The notes under the pieces were generated by a model. The model worked only from the letters and a program-made list of their open reading frames with translations. It made no database searches and had not been told where the DNA came from. DNA of 64,000 nucleotides from Falsirhodobacter flavus (GTDB lineage: Bacteria > Pseudomonadota > Alphaproteobacteria > Rhodobacterales > Rhodobacteraceae): assembly GCA_029846755.1 (NCBI GenBank), contig JARWBI010000002.1, positions 431,378 through 495,377 on the forward strand, read 5' to 3'. The stretch's first letter is position 1. The number at the start of each line of letters is the position of its first letter. The position numbers and the translations under genes were made by a program. This document shows positions 27,588 through 37,075 of this stretch, piece after piece.

Positions 27588-28554
27588 GTGCGTCCGAGCC
27601 CAGCGTCGCCGGGTCGAATTCGTAATGCGCGCCGCAGAACTGGCAGTCGGCAGTGACGATGCCTTCGTCCGTGACCATCTCGGCGATCTCGGACTGCGGA
27701 TACTGCGCCAGCGAATCGCGCACCTTGTCGGCGGAACAGGAGCAGCCGAAACGCACCGGCTGGGCGTCATATACGCGGGGGGCTTCCTCGTGGAACAGGC
27801 GCACCAGAAGATCGGTGGGCGCAAGTTGCGGGCCGATCAGCTCCAGCTCCTCGACCGTGTCGAGAAGGTAATTGGCGCGCAGCCAGTTGTCGCCCTCCTC
27901 GCCCGCCAGAATGTCGGCATGGGTCAGAAGCCCACCCTCGCCCGTTGCCTCGCCCACGGACGGCGATGCCTTGGGCATGTGTTGCAGCATCACGCCGCCC
28001 GCGCGCCATGTCGCATCGGCGCCCGGCACCCGGCTCTGGCCATAGGACAGTGCAAAGCGGGTCGGCAGCTGTTCGGACTGCGCGAAATATGTTTCGGCAC
28101 ATTTGGACAGCGATCCGCCGGCGATGGGGGTGATGCCCTGATACGGCACCGTGCCTTCGCCCTGGTCGATCAGGATGGCGAAATACCCTTCGCCGATCTG
28201 GGCGAAGGCGTCGCCCTCGGTTAGTTCCGCCGCTTCGAACATGGCATAGGCGCGGATGCGGGCGGGGGCGCCGTCATCAGTCGGGCCATAGTAGTCGGTG
28301 GCGATCAGCTTTACCGCGCCGTTGCCCCGGATCTGCAGCGACAGCTTCCAGCGCAGCTTGATCGTCTGGCCGATCAGCGCGGTCAGCAGCGCAGCCTCGG
28401 CCACCAGTGCCTCGATCTGCGGGGGGTAGTCGTGTTTGGACAGCACCTGCTCCAGCACCCCGTCAAGCCGCGCCACGCGGCCGCGGATGTCCGAACGGTC
28501 AAGCTGGAAGGGCAGGACGGTATCGTCCCATGCGATTTGCGTTCCGATGGTCAT
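27580..28554 (-). CDS. hslO: redox-regulated chaperone Hsp33
   Basis: A 324-residue chaperone activated by oxidation. The C-terminal zinc switch is visible as CSC (FGCSCSADK) and CQFC about 30 residues later, the four ligands needed. The N-terminal core has the usual LLTALIGQTIKLRWKLSLQ region. It heads a hslO-NUDIX-CCA string with coupled starts. A divergent NUDIX gene begins 71 bases away. Confidence 0.95.
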   Translation of the reverse strand: MTIGTQIAWDDTVLPFQLDRSDIRGRVARLDGVLEQVLSKHDYPPQIEALVAEAALLTALIGQTIKLRWKLSLQIRGNGAVKLIATDYYGPTDDGAPARIRAYAMFEAAELTEGDAFAQIGEGYFAILIDQGEGTVPYQGITPIAGGSLSKCAETYFAQSEQLPTRFALSYGQSRVPGADATWRAGGVMLQHMPKASPSVGEATGEGGLLTHADILAGEEGDNWLRANYLLDTVEELELIGPQLAPTDLLVRLFHEEAPRVYDAQPVRFGCSCSADKVRDSLAQYPQSEIAEMVTDEGIVTADCQFCGAHYEFDPATLGSDARA

Positions 28555-28625
28555 GGGGTTTCCTTGGGGCATAAGCCTTGGCATACCGCGCCCATATAGG
28601 GATGCAAGCCGCAAGGGCCAAGAGC

Positions 28626-29072
28626 ATGATCAGACGTTACGGCGAACCCGTCCGCGCGGGGCAAAGATACAAGCGCCGCCCCGGCGTCTATGCAGCCCTG
28701 CTGCGCGGGGGGCAGGTGCTGGTCACGCATCAGGCCGCGCCGACCCCCGAATACCAGCTTCCGGGCGGCGGGATTGATCCGGGCGAACATCCCATCGCCG
28801 CCCTGCACCGGGAGGTGATGGAGGAGACCGGCTGGCATATCGCCATCGGCCCGCGTCTTGGCACCTTCCGCCGTTTCGTCTTCATGCCCGAATACGAGAT
28901 GTGGGCGGAAAAGGTGTGCATCATCCACGTCGCCCGCCCGGTGATGCGCATCGGCCCGCCGACCGAAGCAGGCCACACCGCCGTCTGGATGCCCGCGCCC
29001 GAGGCGCTGGACGCCGTCGCGACCGAAGGGGAACGCGCGATGCTGGCCCGCGCGATCAGCCGGTATAGGTGA
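28626..29072 (+). CDS. NUDIX hydrolase
   Basis: A 148-residue NUDIX enzyme with a complete box: GGGIDPGEHP then REVMEETGW (residues about 48-70). The N-terminus YKRRPGVYAALLRGGQ is a normal first strand. The substrate cannot be told. The ATG at 28626 follows AAGGG; earlier ATGs at 28602 and 28578 have no ribosome site. Its last 17 bases overlap the convergent phosphatase gene. Confidence 0.85.
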   Translation: MIRRYGEPVRAGQRYKRRPGVYAALLRGGQVLVTHQAAPTPEYQLPGGGIDPGEHPIAALHREVMEETGWHIAIGPRLGTFRRFVFMPEYEMWAEKVCIIHVARPVMRIGPPTEAGHTAVWMPAPEALDAVATEGERAMLARAISRYR

Positions 29073-30309
29073 ACAGCATTCCCGAAACGTCGTCCGGAAA
29101 GGCCGCCCCGCCGCGGTGATCGCTCAGCCGCCAGACAAGCGCCTCCAGCATCTCCTCGTCGCCCATCTGCGCGGCGCCTTTCAAGAAGGCGGCAAGCGCC
29201 GCCTCGCCGAATTCGCCGCCCTGCGGGTCCGGGCATTCCACGACGCCATCCGACAGCAGAAACAACCTGTCGCCGCGACCAAGTTGGAATTCGAGCCGGT
29301 TCCATGTCGCGCCTTCGATCAGGCCGATGGGCATTCCGCCCGCGCCGACCTGTTCGACGCTGCCGCAGGCCCGAATGACCATCGGATGCGGATGTCCCGC
29401 CTGCACCAGCCAGACGCGGCCCGTGACCATGTCGATCTCGGCATAGCACATGGTGAAATACTGATCGACGCTGATCTCCTGCAACATCAACCGGTTCAGG
29501 CGATATGCGACCATCTCGGGCGGCCATGCGCCGCCCTGCCCGCCGTCGCTTCCGGTCAGGGCGATGTTCTGATCGCGCGACGCCCCCGACAAGAGCCCCG
29601 CCAGCCGCGCCGTCATCATCGCCGATGCGACCCCATGCCCCGCCACATCGACCGAGAACAGCGCGAGCTTGCGTTCGTTGATGTTGAACCAGCCGACCAG
29701 ATCTCCGCCCACATGTCCCGACGGGCGCAGCAGCACCGAAGCCGCCCCGCGCGCAAATTTCACATGACGGTCGCGCACCAGCGTCTGTTGCAGCTTCCGC
29801 GCCTCGATCAGGTCGCGGTCCAGCGAATCGTAAACCTGCTGCAATTCGCGCAGCGTGCTGGAAATGAGACGGTTCTTGGCCACCAGTTCCGAATGCATCC
29901 CCATGATCCGCACCCCGGCCCGCAGCCGCGCGCGCAATTCATCGGGCGACACGGGCTTGATGAGGAAATCGTCCGCCCCGCCGTCCAGCCCGCCCGCGAT
30001 CTCGCTTTTCTCGGATTTCGAGGTCAGCAGGATGAAGTAGCCGTATCCTTCGCGCGGAAGTGCGCGGAACGCCTCGCAAAACTGGAGACCGGACATTCCC
30101 TGCATCACCCAGTCGCTGACCACGATGTCGAAATCGGTGCCGCGGCACATCTCCAGCGCCTCCTCGGCGGTCGATGCTTCGGTCACACGATAGCCCCACC
30201 GGACCAGCAGCGCCGAAAGGATCAGCCGCTGGGCGCGGCTTTCCTCCACCACCAGAACATGTGGCAGCGTCGTGGCGGCGGGGCCTTGGCTGGGGACGGT
30301 CACCTGCAC
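29056..30309 (-). CDS. response regulator with SpoIIE/PP2C-type phosphatase output
   Basis: A protein of about 417 residues. A receiver domain (about 15-135) has the phospho-acceptor Asp66 (VVSDWVMQGM), Lys118 and an acidic pair Glu22/Glu23. A linker helix follows (HSELVAKNRLISSTLRELQ). The C-terminal SpoIIE-type serine phosphatase (about 185-417) shows SGHVGGDL, FSVDVAGHGVASAMM and LFLLSDGVVE. Such proteins typically dephosphorylate an anti-anti-sigma factor; none is adjacent. The start is uncertain: GTG at 30309 is chosen, others lie up to 30351. An Hpt gene is divergent to it. Confidence 0.9.
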   Translation of the reverse strand: MQVTVPSQGPAATTLPHVLVVEESRAQRLILSALLVRWGYRVTEASTAEEALEMCRGTDFDIVVSDWVMQGMSGLQFCEAFRALPREGYGYFILLTSKSEKSEIAGGLDGGADDFLIKPVSPDELRARLRAGVRIMGMHSELVAKNRLISSTLRELQQVYDSLDRDLIEARKLQQTLVRDRHVKFARGAASVLLRPSGHVGGDLVGWFNINERKLALFSVDVAGHGVASAMMTARLAGLLSGASRDQNIALTGSDGGQGGAWPPEMVAYRLNRLMLQEISVDQYFTMCYAEIDMVTGRVWLVQAGHPHPMVIRACGSVEQVGAGGMPIGLIEGATWNRLEFQLGRGDRLFLLSDGVVECPDPQGGEFGEAALAAFLKGAAQMGDEEMLEALVWRLSDHRGGAAFPDDVSGMLFTYTG

Positions 30310-30451
30310 GAGAATACACCTGTCTTGAACGAGGACAGCACCCGCTTGCACCCGCAGCCGTTAAAAGACGGTGAAACCTAAAAAGCGCGCGACCATCCAT
30401 CGGGCGTTAATCTTCGCGCTTCAGGATGGCGGGGCAACGGTGGGGGCGGAA

Positions 30452-30799
30452 ATGATCGACTGGGCGCATCTTTACGGTCTGCGGGCAGATATCGGCAGCG
30501 ACACCTTCGCCAGGGTGATCGAGCTGTTCCTGGCCGAAGCCGATGGAACGCTGGACCAGCTTGCCCGCCCGGGGGCGGAGATCCCGCGGCTTCTTCACAT
30601 GCTGAAGGGAACCTCGTTGGCGGTCGGTTTCACCCAGCTTGCCGCGGAATGCCGGGATGGCGAAAGGCGCGCGGGGGCCGGGGCCGCGCCGGATCTGGCC
30701 GCAATCCTTGCCGCCTATCGCGCGGGGCGCGAACAGCTTCTGGCGGGGCTGCGGCTCGTGAACCTTGCCCCCGCCGAAGGGCTGGGCCGGGCCTCGTGA
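30452..30799 (+). CDS. Hpt (histidine phosphotransfer) domain protein
   Basis: A stand-alone 115-residue Hpt module with the phospho-accepting His49 in RLLHMLKGTSLAVGF. There is no kinase domain. Its natural partner is probably the divergent receiver/PP2C protein, making this a phosphorelay output whose sensor kinase is elsewhere. The ATG at 30452 is chosen because the Hpt fold starts there (MIDWAHLYGLRADIG) after GGGGGCGGA; an ATG at 30371 would add 27 residues without similarity. Confidence 0.85.
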   Translation: MIDWAHLYGLRADIGSDTFARVIELFLAEADGTLDQLARPGAEIPRLLHMLKGTSLAVGFTQLAAECRDGERRAGAGAAPDLAAILAAYRAGREQLLAGLRLVNLAPAEGLGRAS

Positions 30800-30868
30800 A
30801 CGTCTTGCCTTTCCGCGCTGCGGCGGACTAGGCTCGCCCCCGGAATTCAACGGGATCGAGGGACGGCG

Positions 30869-32218
30869 ATGGCACCCAAATTCGGCACGAGCGGCCTGCG
30901 CGGACTGGTCACGGAACTGACCCCGGACCTGGTGGCGGCCCATGTCACTGCATTCGCCGCCGCCTGCCCGACGGGCGGGGCGCTTTACGTCGGACGCGAC
31001 CTTCGCCCGTCTTCGGCGCGGATCGCGGCGGATGTGGCGGCGGCGGGCCGCGCGGCAGGCCTGCGCGTCGTCGATTGCGGCGAGGTGCCGACCCCCGCGC
31101 TGGCGCTCGCTTCGATCGAGGCGGGGGCGGCCGCGGTGATGGTCACGGGCAGCCATATCCCGGCGGATCGCAACGGGCTGAAATTCTATGTACCAAGCGG
31201 AGAGATATCGAAGGCGGACGAGGCGGCGATCCTTGCCATGCCCGCCCTGCCCGACGGGACCGAGGCGGGCCCCGCGCCCGTCACCGATGACGCTGCCGGG
31301 GACCGTTACGTTGCGCGCTATGTCGCGGCCTTCGGAAGCGCGGCGCTGAAAGGCCGCAGGATAGGCGTCTATTCCCATTCCGCCGTCGGGCGCGACCTTC
31401 TGATCCGCGCCCTGCGCGAGTTGGGGGCCGATGTCACCGAACTCGGCCGGTCCGAGACGTTCATCCCCGTCGATACCGAAGCGGTTGATCCGGATACCCG
31501 CGCCCAGCTTCGCGCATGGGCGGCGGGGCTGGACGCCATTGTCTCCACCGATGGCGACGGCGACCGCCCGCTTGTGACCGATGCTGCGGGCGAGGTCGTG
31601 CCGGGCGACGTGCTGGGCCAGATCACCGCCCGGGTGATGGAGGCGCAGACGGTCGTGACGCCGGTGTCGTCGAACAGCGGCGTCGATGCCAAGGGCTTCG
31701 CTCGCGTCATCCGTACGCGCATCGGATCGCCCTTCGTCATCGCCGGGATGGAGGGGCAGGACCGTGCCGCCGGATACGAGGCGAATGGCGGCTTCCTTCT
31801 GGGGTTCGAGTCCAAGGGGCTGGCCGCGCTGATGACGCGCGACAGCCTGCTGCCGATCATCGCACCGTTGATTGCCGCCGGGGATGCGGGGCTGGCCGCG
31901 CTGGTTTCGGCGGAGCCTGCCTGCTTCACCGCCGCCGACCGCCTGACCGAAGTTCCGGTCGAACGCTCGCAAGCGCTGGTCGCGCGGCTGACAGATGATG
32001 CGGCGGCGCGGGCCGAACTGCTGGCCGCGCTGGACGGGGCCGAGCGTTCGGTCGATCTGACCGACGGGCTGCGGATCGGCTTGACCGACGGGCGCGTCGT
32101 GCATATCCGCCCTTCCGGCAATGCCCCGGAACTGCGGGTCTATGCCGAGGCGAAGACGCCGGACGAGGCTTCCGCCCTTCTGGCGGCCGGGCTTCGGGCG
32201 GTGAAGGAACGAGTTTGA
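30869..32218 (+). CDS. phosphohexomutase (phosphomannomutase/phosphoglucomutase family)
   Basis: A 449-residue alpha-D-phosphohexomutase that interconverts hexose 6- and 1-phosphates for nucleotide-sugar synthesis. The phosphoserine loop is VTGSHIP (Ser95), the metal loop STDGDGDRP near residue 230, and the phosphate-binding loop RPSGNAPELRVY near 412. The Ser loop is TGSH rather than the common TASH. Glucose, mannose or glucosamine phosphate could be the substrate. It opens the large capsule locus, 20 bases before galE. Confidence 0.9.
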   Translation: MAPKFGTSGLRGLVTELTPDLVAAHVTAFAAACPTGGALYVGRDLRPSSARIAADVAAAGRAAGLRVVDCGEVPTPALALASIEAGAAAVMVTGSHIPADRNGLKFYVPSGEISKADEAAILAMPALPDGTEAGPAPVTDDAAGDRYVARYVAAFGSAALKGRRIGVYSHSAVGRDLLIRALRELGADVTELGRSETFIPVDTEAVDPDTRAQLRAWAAGLDAIVSTDGDGDRPLVTDAAGEVVPGDVLGQITARVMEAQTVVTPVSSNSGVDAKGFARVIRTRIGSPFVIAGMEGQDRAAGYEANGGFLLGFESKGLAALMTRDSLLPIIAPLIAAGDAGLAALVSAEPACFTAADRLTEVPVERSQALVARLTDDAAARAELLAALDGAERSVDLTDGLRIGLTDGRVVHIRPSGNAPELRVYAEAKTPDEASALLAAGLRAVKERV

Positions 32219-32238
32219 TTTTTTACAAGGTGTTTTGA

Positions 32239-33225
32239 ATGGTTCAGCATGTTTTGGTGACGGGGGGCGCGGGTTACATCGGCGCCCATGCCTGCAAGGT
32301 TCTGCGCGCGGCGGGGTTCGTGCCCGTCGCCTTCGACAATCTTTCGACCGGCTGGAAGGATGCGGTGCGTTTCGGCCCGCTGGTTCAGGGCGATCTGATG
32401 AACCGCGCCGATATCGACGCGGCGCTGGCGGAATACAAGCCCGTGGCGGTCATGCATTTCGCCGCCCTGTCGCTGGTCGGCGAATCCATGAAGGATCCGG
32501 GCCTGTATTGGCGGGTGAACGTGAACGGCGCGCTGAACCTGCTGGAAGCGACCGTGGCTGCGGGCATCCGCAATTTCGTCTTTTCCTCGACCTGCGCGAC
32601 CTATGGCGATCAGGACGGCGTCGTGCTGGACGAGGCGACGCCGCAGCGCCCGATCAACGCCTATGGCGCATCGAAACTGGCGATCGAGGAGATGGTGCGC
32701 AACTTCGGCGCCGCGCATGATCTGCACCACGTCATCTTCCGCTATTTCAACGTCGCCGGGGCCGACCCCGAGGGCGAAGTGGGCGAACAGCACCGCCCCG
32801 AGACGCACCTGATCCCGCTGATGCTGGATGCGGTGGCGGGCAAACGCCCTGCGCTGACGGTGTTCGGCACCGATTACCCCACACGCGACGGCACCTGCAT
32901 CCGCGACTATGTCCACGTCATGGACCTTGTCGATGCGCATGTGCTGGGTCTGCGCTGGCTGCTGGACGGGGGCGAGGATCGCGTCTTCTGCCTTGGCACC
33001 GGATCGGGCTTTTCGGTGCATGAGGTGATCGAGCATTCCCGCGCCGTCACCAATCGCGAGGTTCCCATCGTCATCGGCGATCGCCGTCCCGGCGATGCGG
33101 TGCAACTGGTGTCCGGATCGGAAGCGGCGATCCGCGATCTGGGCTGGAACCCCGCCCGTTCGACCCTGCGCGACATGATCGGCGATGCGTGGAACTGGGC
33201 CGGCAAGCCGGGCTTTGCCGAGTGA
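32239..33225 (+). CDS. galE: UDP-glucose 4-epimerase
   Basis: A 328-residue extended SDR that makes UDP-galactose from UDP-glucose. It has the NAD motif GGAGYIGAH, the FDNLSTG loop, Ser/Thr at 116-118 (SSTCATYG), Tyr142/Lys146 (YGASK) and FRYFNVAGADPEG. All agree with GalE. Its end overlaps the following glycosyltransferase as GTGA, so both are made together. Confidence 0.93.
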   Translation: MVQHVLVTGGAGYIGAHACKVLRAAGFVPVAFDNLSTGWKDAVRFGPLVQGDLMNRADIDAALAEYKPVAVMHFAALSLVGESMKDPGLYWRVNVNGALNLLEATVAAGIRNFVFSSTCATYGDQDGVVLDEATPQRPINAYGASKLAIEEMVRNFGAAHDLHHVIFRYFNVAGADPEGEVGEQHRPETHLIPLMLDAVAGKRPALTVFGTDYPTRDGTCIRDYVHVMDLVDAHVLGLRWLLDGGEDRVFCLGTGSGFSVHEVIEHSRAVTNREVPIVIGDRRPGDAVQLVSGSEAAIRDLGWNPARSTLRDMIGDAWNWAGKPGFAE

Positions 33226-33950
33226 CCACGTTTTCGGTGATCGTCCCCTTTCGCAACGCCGAACGGACGATTGCCGAAACCGCAGCCTCGCTGATCGCGC
33301 AGGACTGCCCGGAGTGGGAGGCTCTGTTCGTCGATGACGGATCGTCCGACGCCTCGGTTCAGGTGTTGCAGGGGTTTGGTGATCGCCGACTGCGGGTGCT
33401 TTCGGACGGCCCCGGTGCGGCGCGGGGCGCGGCGCGCACGCGCAACATCGGCATCCGCGCCTCGGTGGGACGGTATGTCGCCTTTCTGGACGCCGACGAT
33501 CTTTGGGTGCCCGAAAAGCTGTCACACCAGTTGCGGGCATTCCGGCAACATGAGGAACGGATCGTCTTCTCCTCCTATCGCCGGTTCGGCAACGCGCAGG
33601 GCATCGTGATCGCAAAGCCTCGCGTGGAATGGAGGGATGCGCTGGCGGGCAACCCCATCGGCTGCCTGACCGGCGCTTTCGACACCGATTTCCATGGCCG
33701 GGCCGAGATGCCCGAGATTCCGATGCACGAGGACTACGCCTTCTGGCTGTCGTTGCTGCGGCGCGGCCCCGCGCGCGGGTTGCCGGAGGTGCTGGCCCAC
33801 TACCGCGTCTCACCCGGTTCCGCTTCGGCCAACAAGGCGAAGGGCGTGCTGGCGGTATGGCGGATATTGGGGATGCAGGGACTGCCGCCGCATCGCCGCA
33901 TCGCCGGGGTTGCGGGGCATGTCGCGGGCGCTTTGCGCAAACGGGTTTAG
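33222..33950 (+). CDS. family 2 glycosyltransferase
   Basis: A 242-residue GT-A glycosyltransferase. Motifs: FSVIVPFRNAERTI at the start, the nucleotide-binding FVDDGSSDAS, the metal-binding FLDADDLW and an acceptor-side MHEDYAFWL. It starts with GTG in the galE stop overlap. The donor may be UDP-galactose from the adjacent epimerase (inference). It ends in a four-base stop-to-stop overlap with the convergent glycosyltransferase. Confidence 0.9.
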   Translation: MTTFSVIVPFRNAERTIAETAASLIAQDCPEWEALFVDDGSSDASVQVLQGFGDRRLRVLSDGPGAARGAARTRNIGIRASVGRYVAFLDADDLWVPEKLSHQLRAFRQHEERIVFSSYRRFGNAQGIVIAKPRVEWRDALAGNPIGCLTGAFDTDFHGRAEMPEIPMHEDYAFWLSLLRRGPARGLPEVLAHYRVSPGSASANKAKGVLAVWRILGMQGLPPHRRIAGVAGHVAGALRKRV

Positions 33951-34795
33951 CGGCGTTCGGGCTTCGCGCCGGACAGCAGCCGGACCATTTCAGCCAACTC
34001 CACCGCCCAAAGCTGCATCCGCACCGCGCTGGCCGTGAGCCGCCAGCGTATCGGGTGGGCCGAGCGGAGATAGGCGGCGATCTCGCGCACCGGCGGGGTC
34101 AGGCTGCGGATGGTCCACATCACGCGCCGCCGAAGCGGGCCCGAAGCGATCTGCCCGCCCTTGATCCGCCGCGCCTTGGTCACCAGCGCCGCGCGGCTGC
34201 CGCGGGCGGGGTGCAGCACCTCGGCCTCGGGCACGAAAGACAGGCTGTGGCCCCGGCCCACGGCGCGGCGGCAGAATTCGGCATCCCCCCCCGACAGACG
34301 CGCAGGATCGAAGCCGCCCAGCGCGGCGAAGACATCCTGCGGCACGGCAAGGTTCGCGGTGACGGCATAGTTGCGGGTGATGAAACGGCGCTGCGGGATG
34401 CCGCGCACGGTGTCGAAGATCTCCCAGCGGTTCGGCGCGGGGCCGGGAACGATCGTCACCGGTCCCGCCCGAAGTCCTTCGCCGGGCAGCAGCGCGGAAA
34501 GCCAGCCCCGCACCGGACGGCAATCGGCATCGGTGAAGACCAACAGCCGCCCCCGCGCATGCCCCGCACCAAGGTTGCGCGCGGCATAAGAGCCGGGTGT
34601 AGGGCAATGCAGCACCCGCAGCCGCCCCGCCAACGCTGCCGGAACGACCGGAATCGGCGGCTCCCGCAGATCGTTATCCACCAGCAACACCTCGAAATCC
34701 GTCACATCCTGCGCGGCCAGATGGTCCAGCAGCAGCTGAACATGTTCCCAGTCGCGATAGATCGGCACGATGACCGAAATGGCCGGATCAGCCAT
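33947..34795 (-). CDS. family 2 glycosyltransferase
   Basis: A 282-residue GT-A enzyme: ISVIVPIYRDWEH, LLVDNDLREPP, GSYAARNLGAGHARG and FTDADCRP are the donor- and metal-binding parts, and GGDAEFCRRA the catalytic-base region. It is the last gene of a five-gene minus-strand glycosyltransferase string (38700 to 33947) in which each gene overlaps or touches the next. Confidence 0.9.
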   Translation of the reverse strand: MADPAISVIVPIYRDWEHVQLLLDHLAAQDVTDFEVLLVDNDLREPPIPVVPAALAGRLRVLHCPTPGSYAARNLGAGHARGRLLVFTDADCRPVRGWLSALLPGEGLRAGPVTIVPGPAPNRWEIFDTVRGIPQRRFITRNYAVTANLAVPQDVFAALGGFDPARLSGGDAEFCRRAVGRGHSLSFVPEAEVLHPARGSRAALVTKARRIKGGQIASGPLRRRVMWTIRSLTPPVREIAAYLRSAHPIRWRLTASAVRMQLWAVELAEMVRLLSGAKPERR

Positions 34796-35855
34796 ATCCT
34801 GCCGCCTTCAGGTAAAGATCGGCCGCCCGTTCCGCATCGAAGCGCAGCGCGGCGGCGCGGCGGGGGGCAGGATCGCCGGGGTCGCGCAGGGCATCGGCCA
34901 TCGCAACCGACATCGCCGCCGCATCGCCCACCGGGACCAGCCGGCCCAGCCCCGGCGTCACGATCTCGGACGGGCCGGAGGGGCAGTCGGTCGACACAAC
35001 GGGGCAGCCGCAGCCCAGCGCCTCGACCAGCGACAAAGGAAACCCCTCCCACCGGGACGACAGCACGAACAGATCGGCATGGGTCAGCCAGGCCAGCGGG
35101 TTTTCGACATGGCCGGGCATCAGGATACGGTCCTCCATCCCGACGGTCATCGCCTCCAGCGCGGCGCGATCTTCGCCCTCGCCCAGGATCACCAGCCGCG
35201 CATCCGGCAGCGCACGGAAGGCCTGCAGAAGCGTCGGAAAATCCTTTTGCACCGTCAGCCGCCCCATGGCCACGACCACCGGCCCTTGCGCGAACCACTC
35301 ATGCGGGGCGGGCGCCTCGGCCAGACGGCGGCGGGCGGGGGTCCAGACCGGGTTCTCGATCACCTGAACGCGGCCCACGGGCAGGGCAAAAGCCGCCTCG
35401 ATATCCCGCCCGACGCCTGCGGAAACGGCGACCAGCGCATCGGCCCGCCCGACCAGCAGCCGCGTCAGGCGGTCCGCCAGAATGTCGGCGCGGCGGGGAA
35501 CGCCCGCAAGCTGCGATCCGCGATGGGTGTGAAAACTCCAGACCAGTCGCGTCGCGCGGCCCAGCCGCGCCAGCCGATGCGCCGCCATCATCGCCACATT
35601 CACATAGTCGCGGGCCGAGATAAGGATGTCGGGCCGGGTGCGCCGCAGGTGCCGCGCGGCGTTCAGGATGCCGCTGCGGGCGCGGCGGCCCAGATGCACC
35701 ACCGTGACACCGGGCGGGGCGGTGCGGTGCGTCTCCTCCTCCAGCAGCAGAAGGTCGACCTCATGGCCGCGCCGCACGAATTCCTCGGCCAGATTCAGCA
35801 TGACGATGCCGATGCCGCCGCCGCCGATGGTGCCCGGGCTCAGGCAGATGCGCAC
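34788..35855 (-). CDS. family 4 glycosyltransferase
   Basis: A 355-residue GT-B retaining glycosyltransferase. The N-terminus is MRICLSPGTIGGGGIGIVML. The C-terminal donor domain has VAMGRLTVQKDFPTLL, LGEGEDR and SSRWEGFPLSLVEALGCG, the EX7E-type motif region. Start is GTG at 35855 inside the end of the upstream gene (16-base overlap); no ATG gives the conserved beginning. The sugar is unknown. Confidence 0.9.
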   Translation of the reverse strand: MRICLSPGTIGGGGIGIVMLNLAEEFVRRGHEVDLLLLEEETHRTAPPGVTVVHLGRRARSGILNAARHLRRTRPDILISARDYVNVAMMAAHRLARLGRATRLVWSFHTHRGSQLAGVPRRADILADRLTRLLVGRADALVAVSAGVGRDIEAAFALPVGRVQVIENPVWTPARRRLAEAPAPHEWFAQGPVVVAMGRLTVQKDFPTLLQAFRALPDARLVILGEGEDRAALEAMTVGMEDRILMPGHVENPLAWLTHADLFVLSSRWEGFPLSLVEALGCGCPVVSTDCPSGPSEIVTPGLGRLVPVGDAAAMSVAMADALRDPGDPAPRRAAALRFDAERAADLYLKAAGYG

Positions 35856-37075
35856 GGCATGGCATCCGCGAACAGGATTTCCTCCCACAGGTCGATCACG
35901 CGGTCCGGGGCATAGGGCGCCATGCTGGGCGGCCCGCCAGCGGCCAGCGCCTCGCGCAGCGCCTCGTTCTGCATCAGGGCCGACAGCGTTTCGGTGAAGG
36001 CGATGCGGCGGGCGGTGTCCGACCCGTCGCCTGCGGGCACCAGCCGCCCGTTCACCCCATCCCGCACCAGACGGTTCAGCCCCGAGCAATCCTCGAACCC
36101 CACGACCGGCATCGCCGCCGCCAGCGCCTCGGTCACGGCCAGCGGAAATCCCTCGAACTCCGCCGGGTGGGCAAGGATCGAAGCGGTCAGGTAGTGGTCC
36201 GCCACATCGCTGCGATGCCCCATCAGCGTGACGGCCGGGATGCTTTCGGCGCGGATGCGGGCGGCAAGGTCATCCTTCAGCGGCCCGTCGCCCCAGATGC
36301 GCAGCTCCCACCCCGGATGCGCGGGGGCGATGGTCTTCCAGCAATCGATCAGCAGCCCGTGGCGTTTCACCGTCGCCAGACGGCCCACCGCCATGACCAC
36401 CTTCTCGCGCCCCGTCACTGCTGCCGCGCGGGGCGTGACCGCGTTGGGAAGAACGCAGACCGCACGGCGCAGATCATCGGAATACCAGTCGCGGTATTCC
36501 GGCAGAAGCACCGCGATCCGGTCGATCCGCGACATCAGTGCCAGACGGCGGCGCTGGTCCAGCCGCGTGTGGTTCCAGCGCTCGGGATTGAGGAAATCCT
36601 GTTCCGGCGCATTGTGCATCGAGGCGACGCGCCGCATCGGATGATCGACCCGCGCCTTTGCCAGTGCCGAAATGGCGGGCGGCATGAAGCCGATCACCAC
36701 ATCGGGCCGCGTCGCGCGCAGGTGCCGTTCAAGCCGCCGGGTGAAGCCGCCGTCGCGGGCAATGCCGACGATCCGGTCCAGCACCGGATAATCTGGCAGG
36801 AAGGTCAGGCGGCTGCGGATCCATTCGGTGAAGAACCGCCACCCGCTGCGCGGCGGCAGCAGGTTCGAGACGACGACGCCGGGCGCGGTATCATAGAACG
36901 GCCCCTTTCCGCGCGGCTCGTGACTCAGGATCTCGACCTCGTGGCCGCGGGCGGCAAGGGCGTTGGCGGTTTCGATCAGCACGCGTTCGGCCCCGCCGCT
37001 GCGCTGGGCCAGCTTTTCGATCGCGAATGCGATACGGCGGCCCGAAGGCGGCACAGGTCTGGGCTGGCGGATCAT
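35840..37075 (-). CDS. family 4 glycosyltransferase
   Basis: A 411-residue GT-B glycosyltransferase with IEKLAQRSGGAERVLIETANAL at the N-terminus, VMAVGRLATVKRHGLLID and IWGDGPLKDDL in the donor domain, and AEFEGFPLAVTEALAAAMP as the EX7E-type motif. It overlaps both neighbours on the minus strand (four bases upstream, 16 downstream) and so is part of the coupled five-gene string. Confidence 0.9.
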   Translation of the reverse strand: MIRQPRPVPPSGRRIAFAIEKLAQRSGGAERVLIETANALAARGHEVEILSHEPRGKGPFYDTAPGVVVSNLLPPRSGWRFFTEWIRSRLTFLPDYPVLDRIVGIARDGGFTRRLERHLRATRPDVVIGFMPPAISALAKARVDHPMRRVASMHNAPEQDFLNPERWNHTRLDQRRRLALMSRIDRIAVLLPEYRDWYSDDLRRAVCVLPNAVTPRAAAVTGREKVVMAVGRLATVKRHGLLIDCWKTIAPAHPGWELRIWGDGPLKDDLAARIRAESIPAVTLMGHRSDVADHYLTASILAHPAEFEGFPLAVTEALAAAMPVVGFEDCSGLNRLVRDGVNGRLVPAGDGSDTARRIAFTETLSALMQNEALREALAAGGPPSMAPYAPDRVIDLWEEILFADAMPCASA

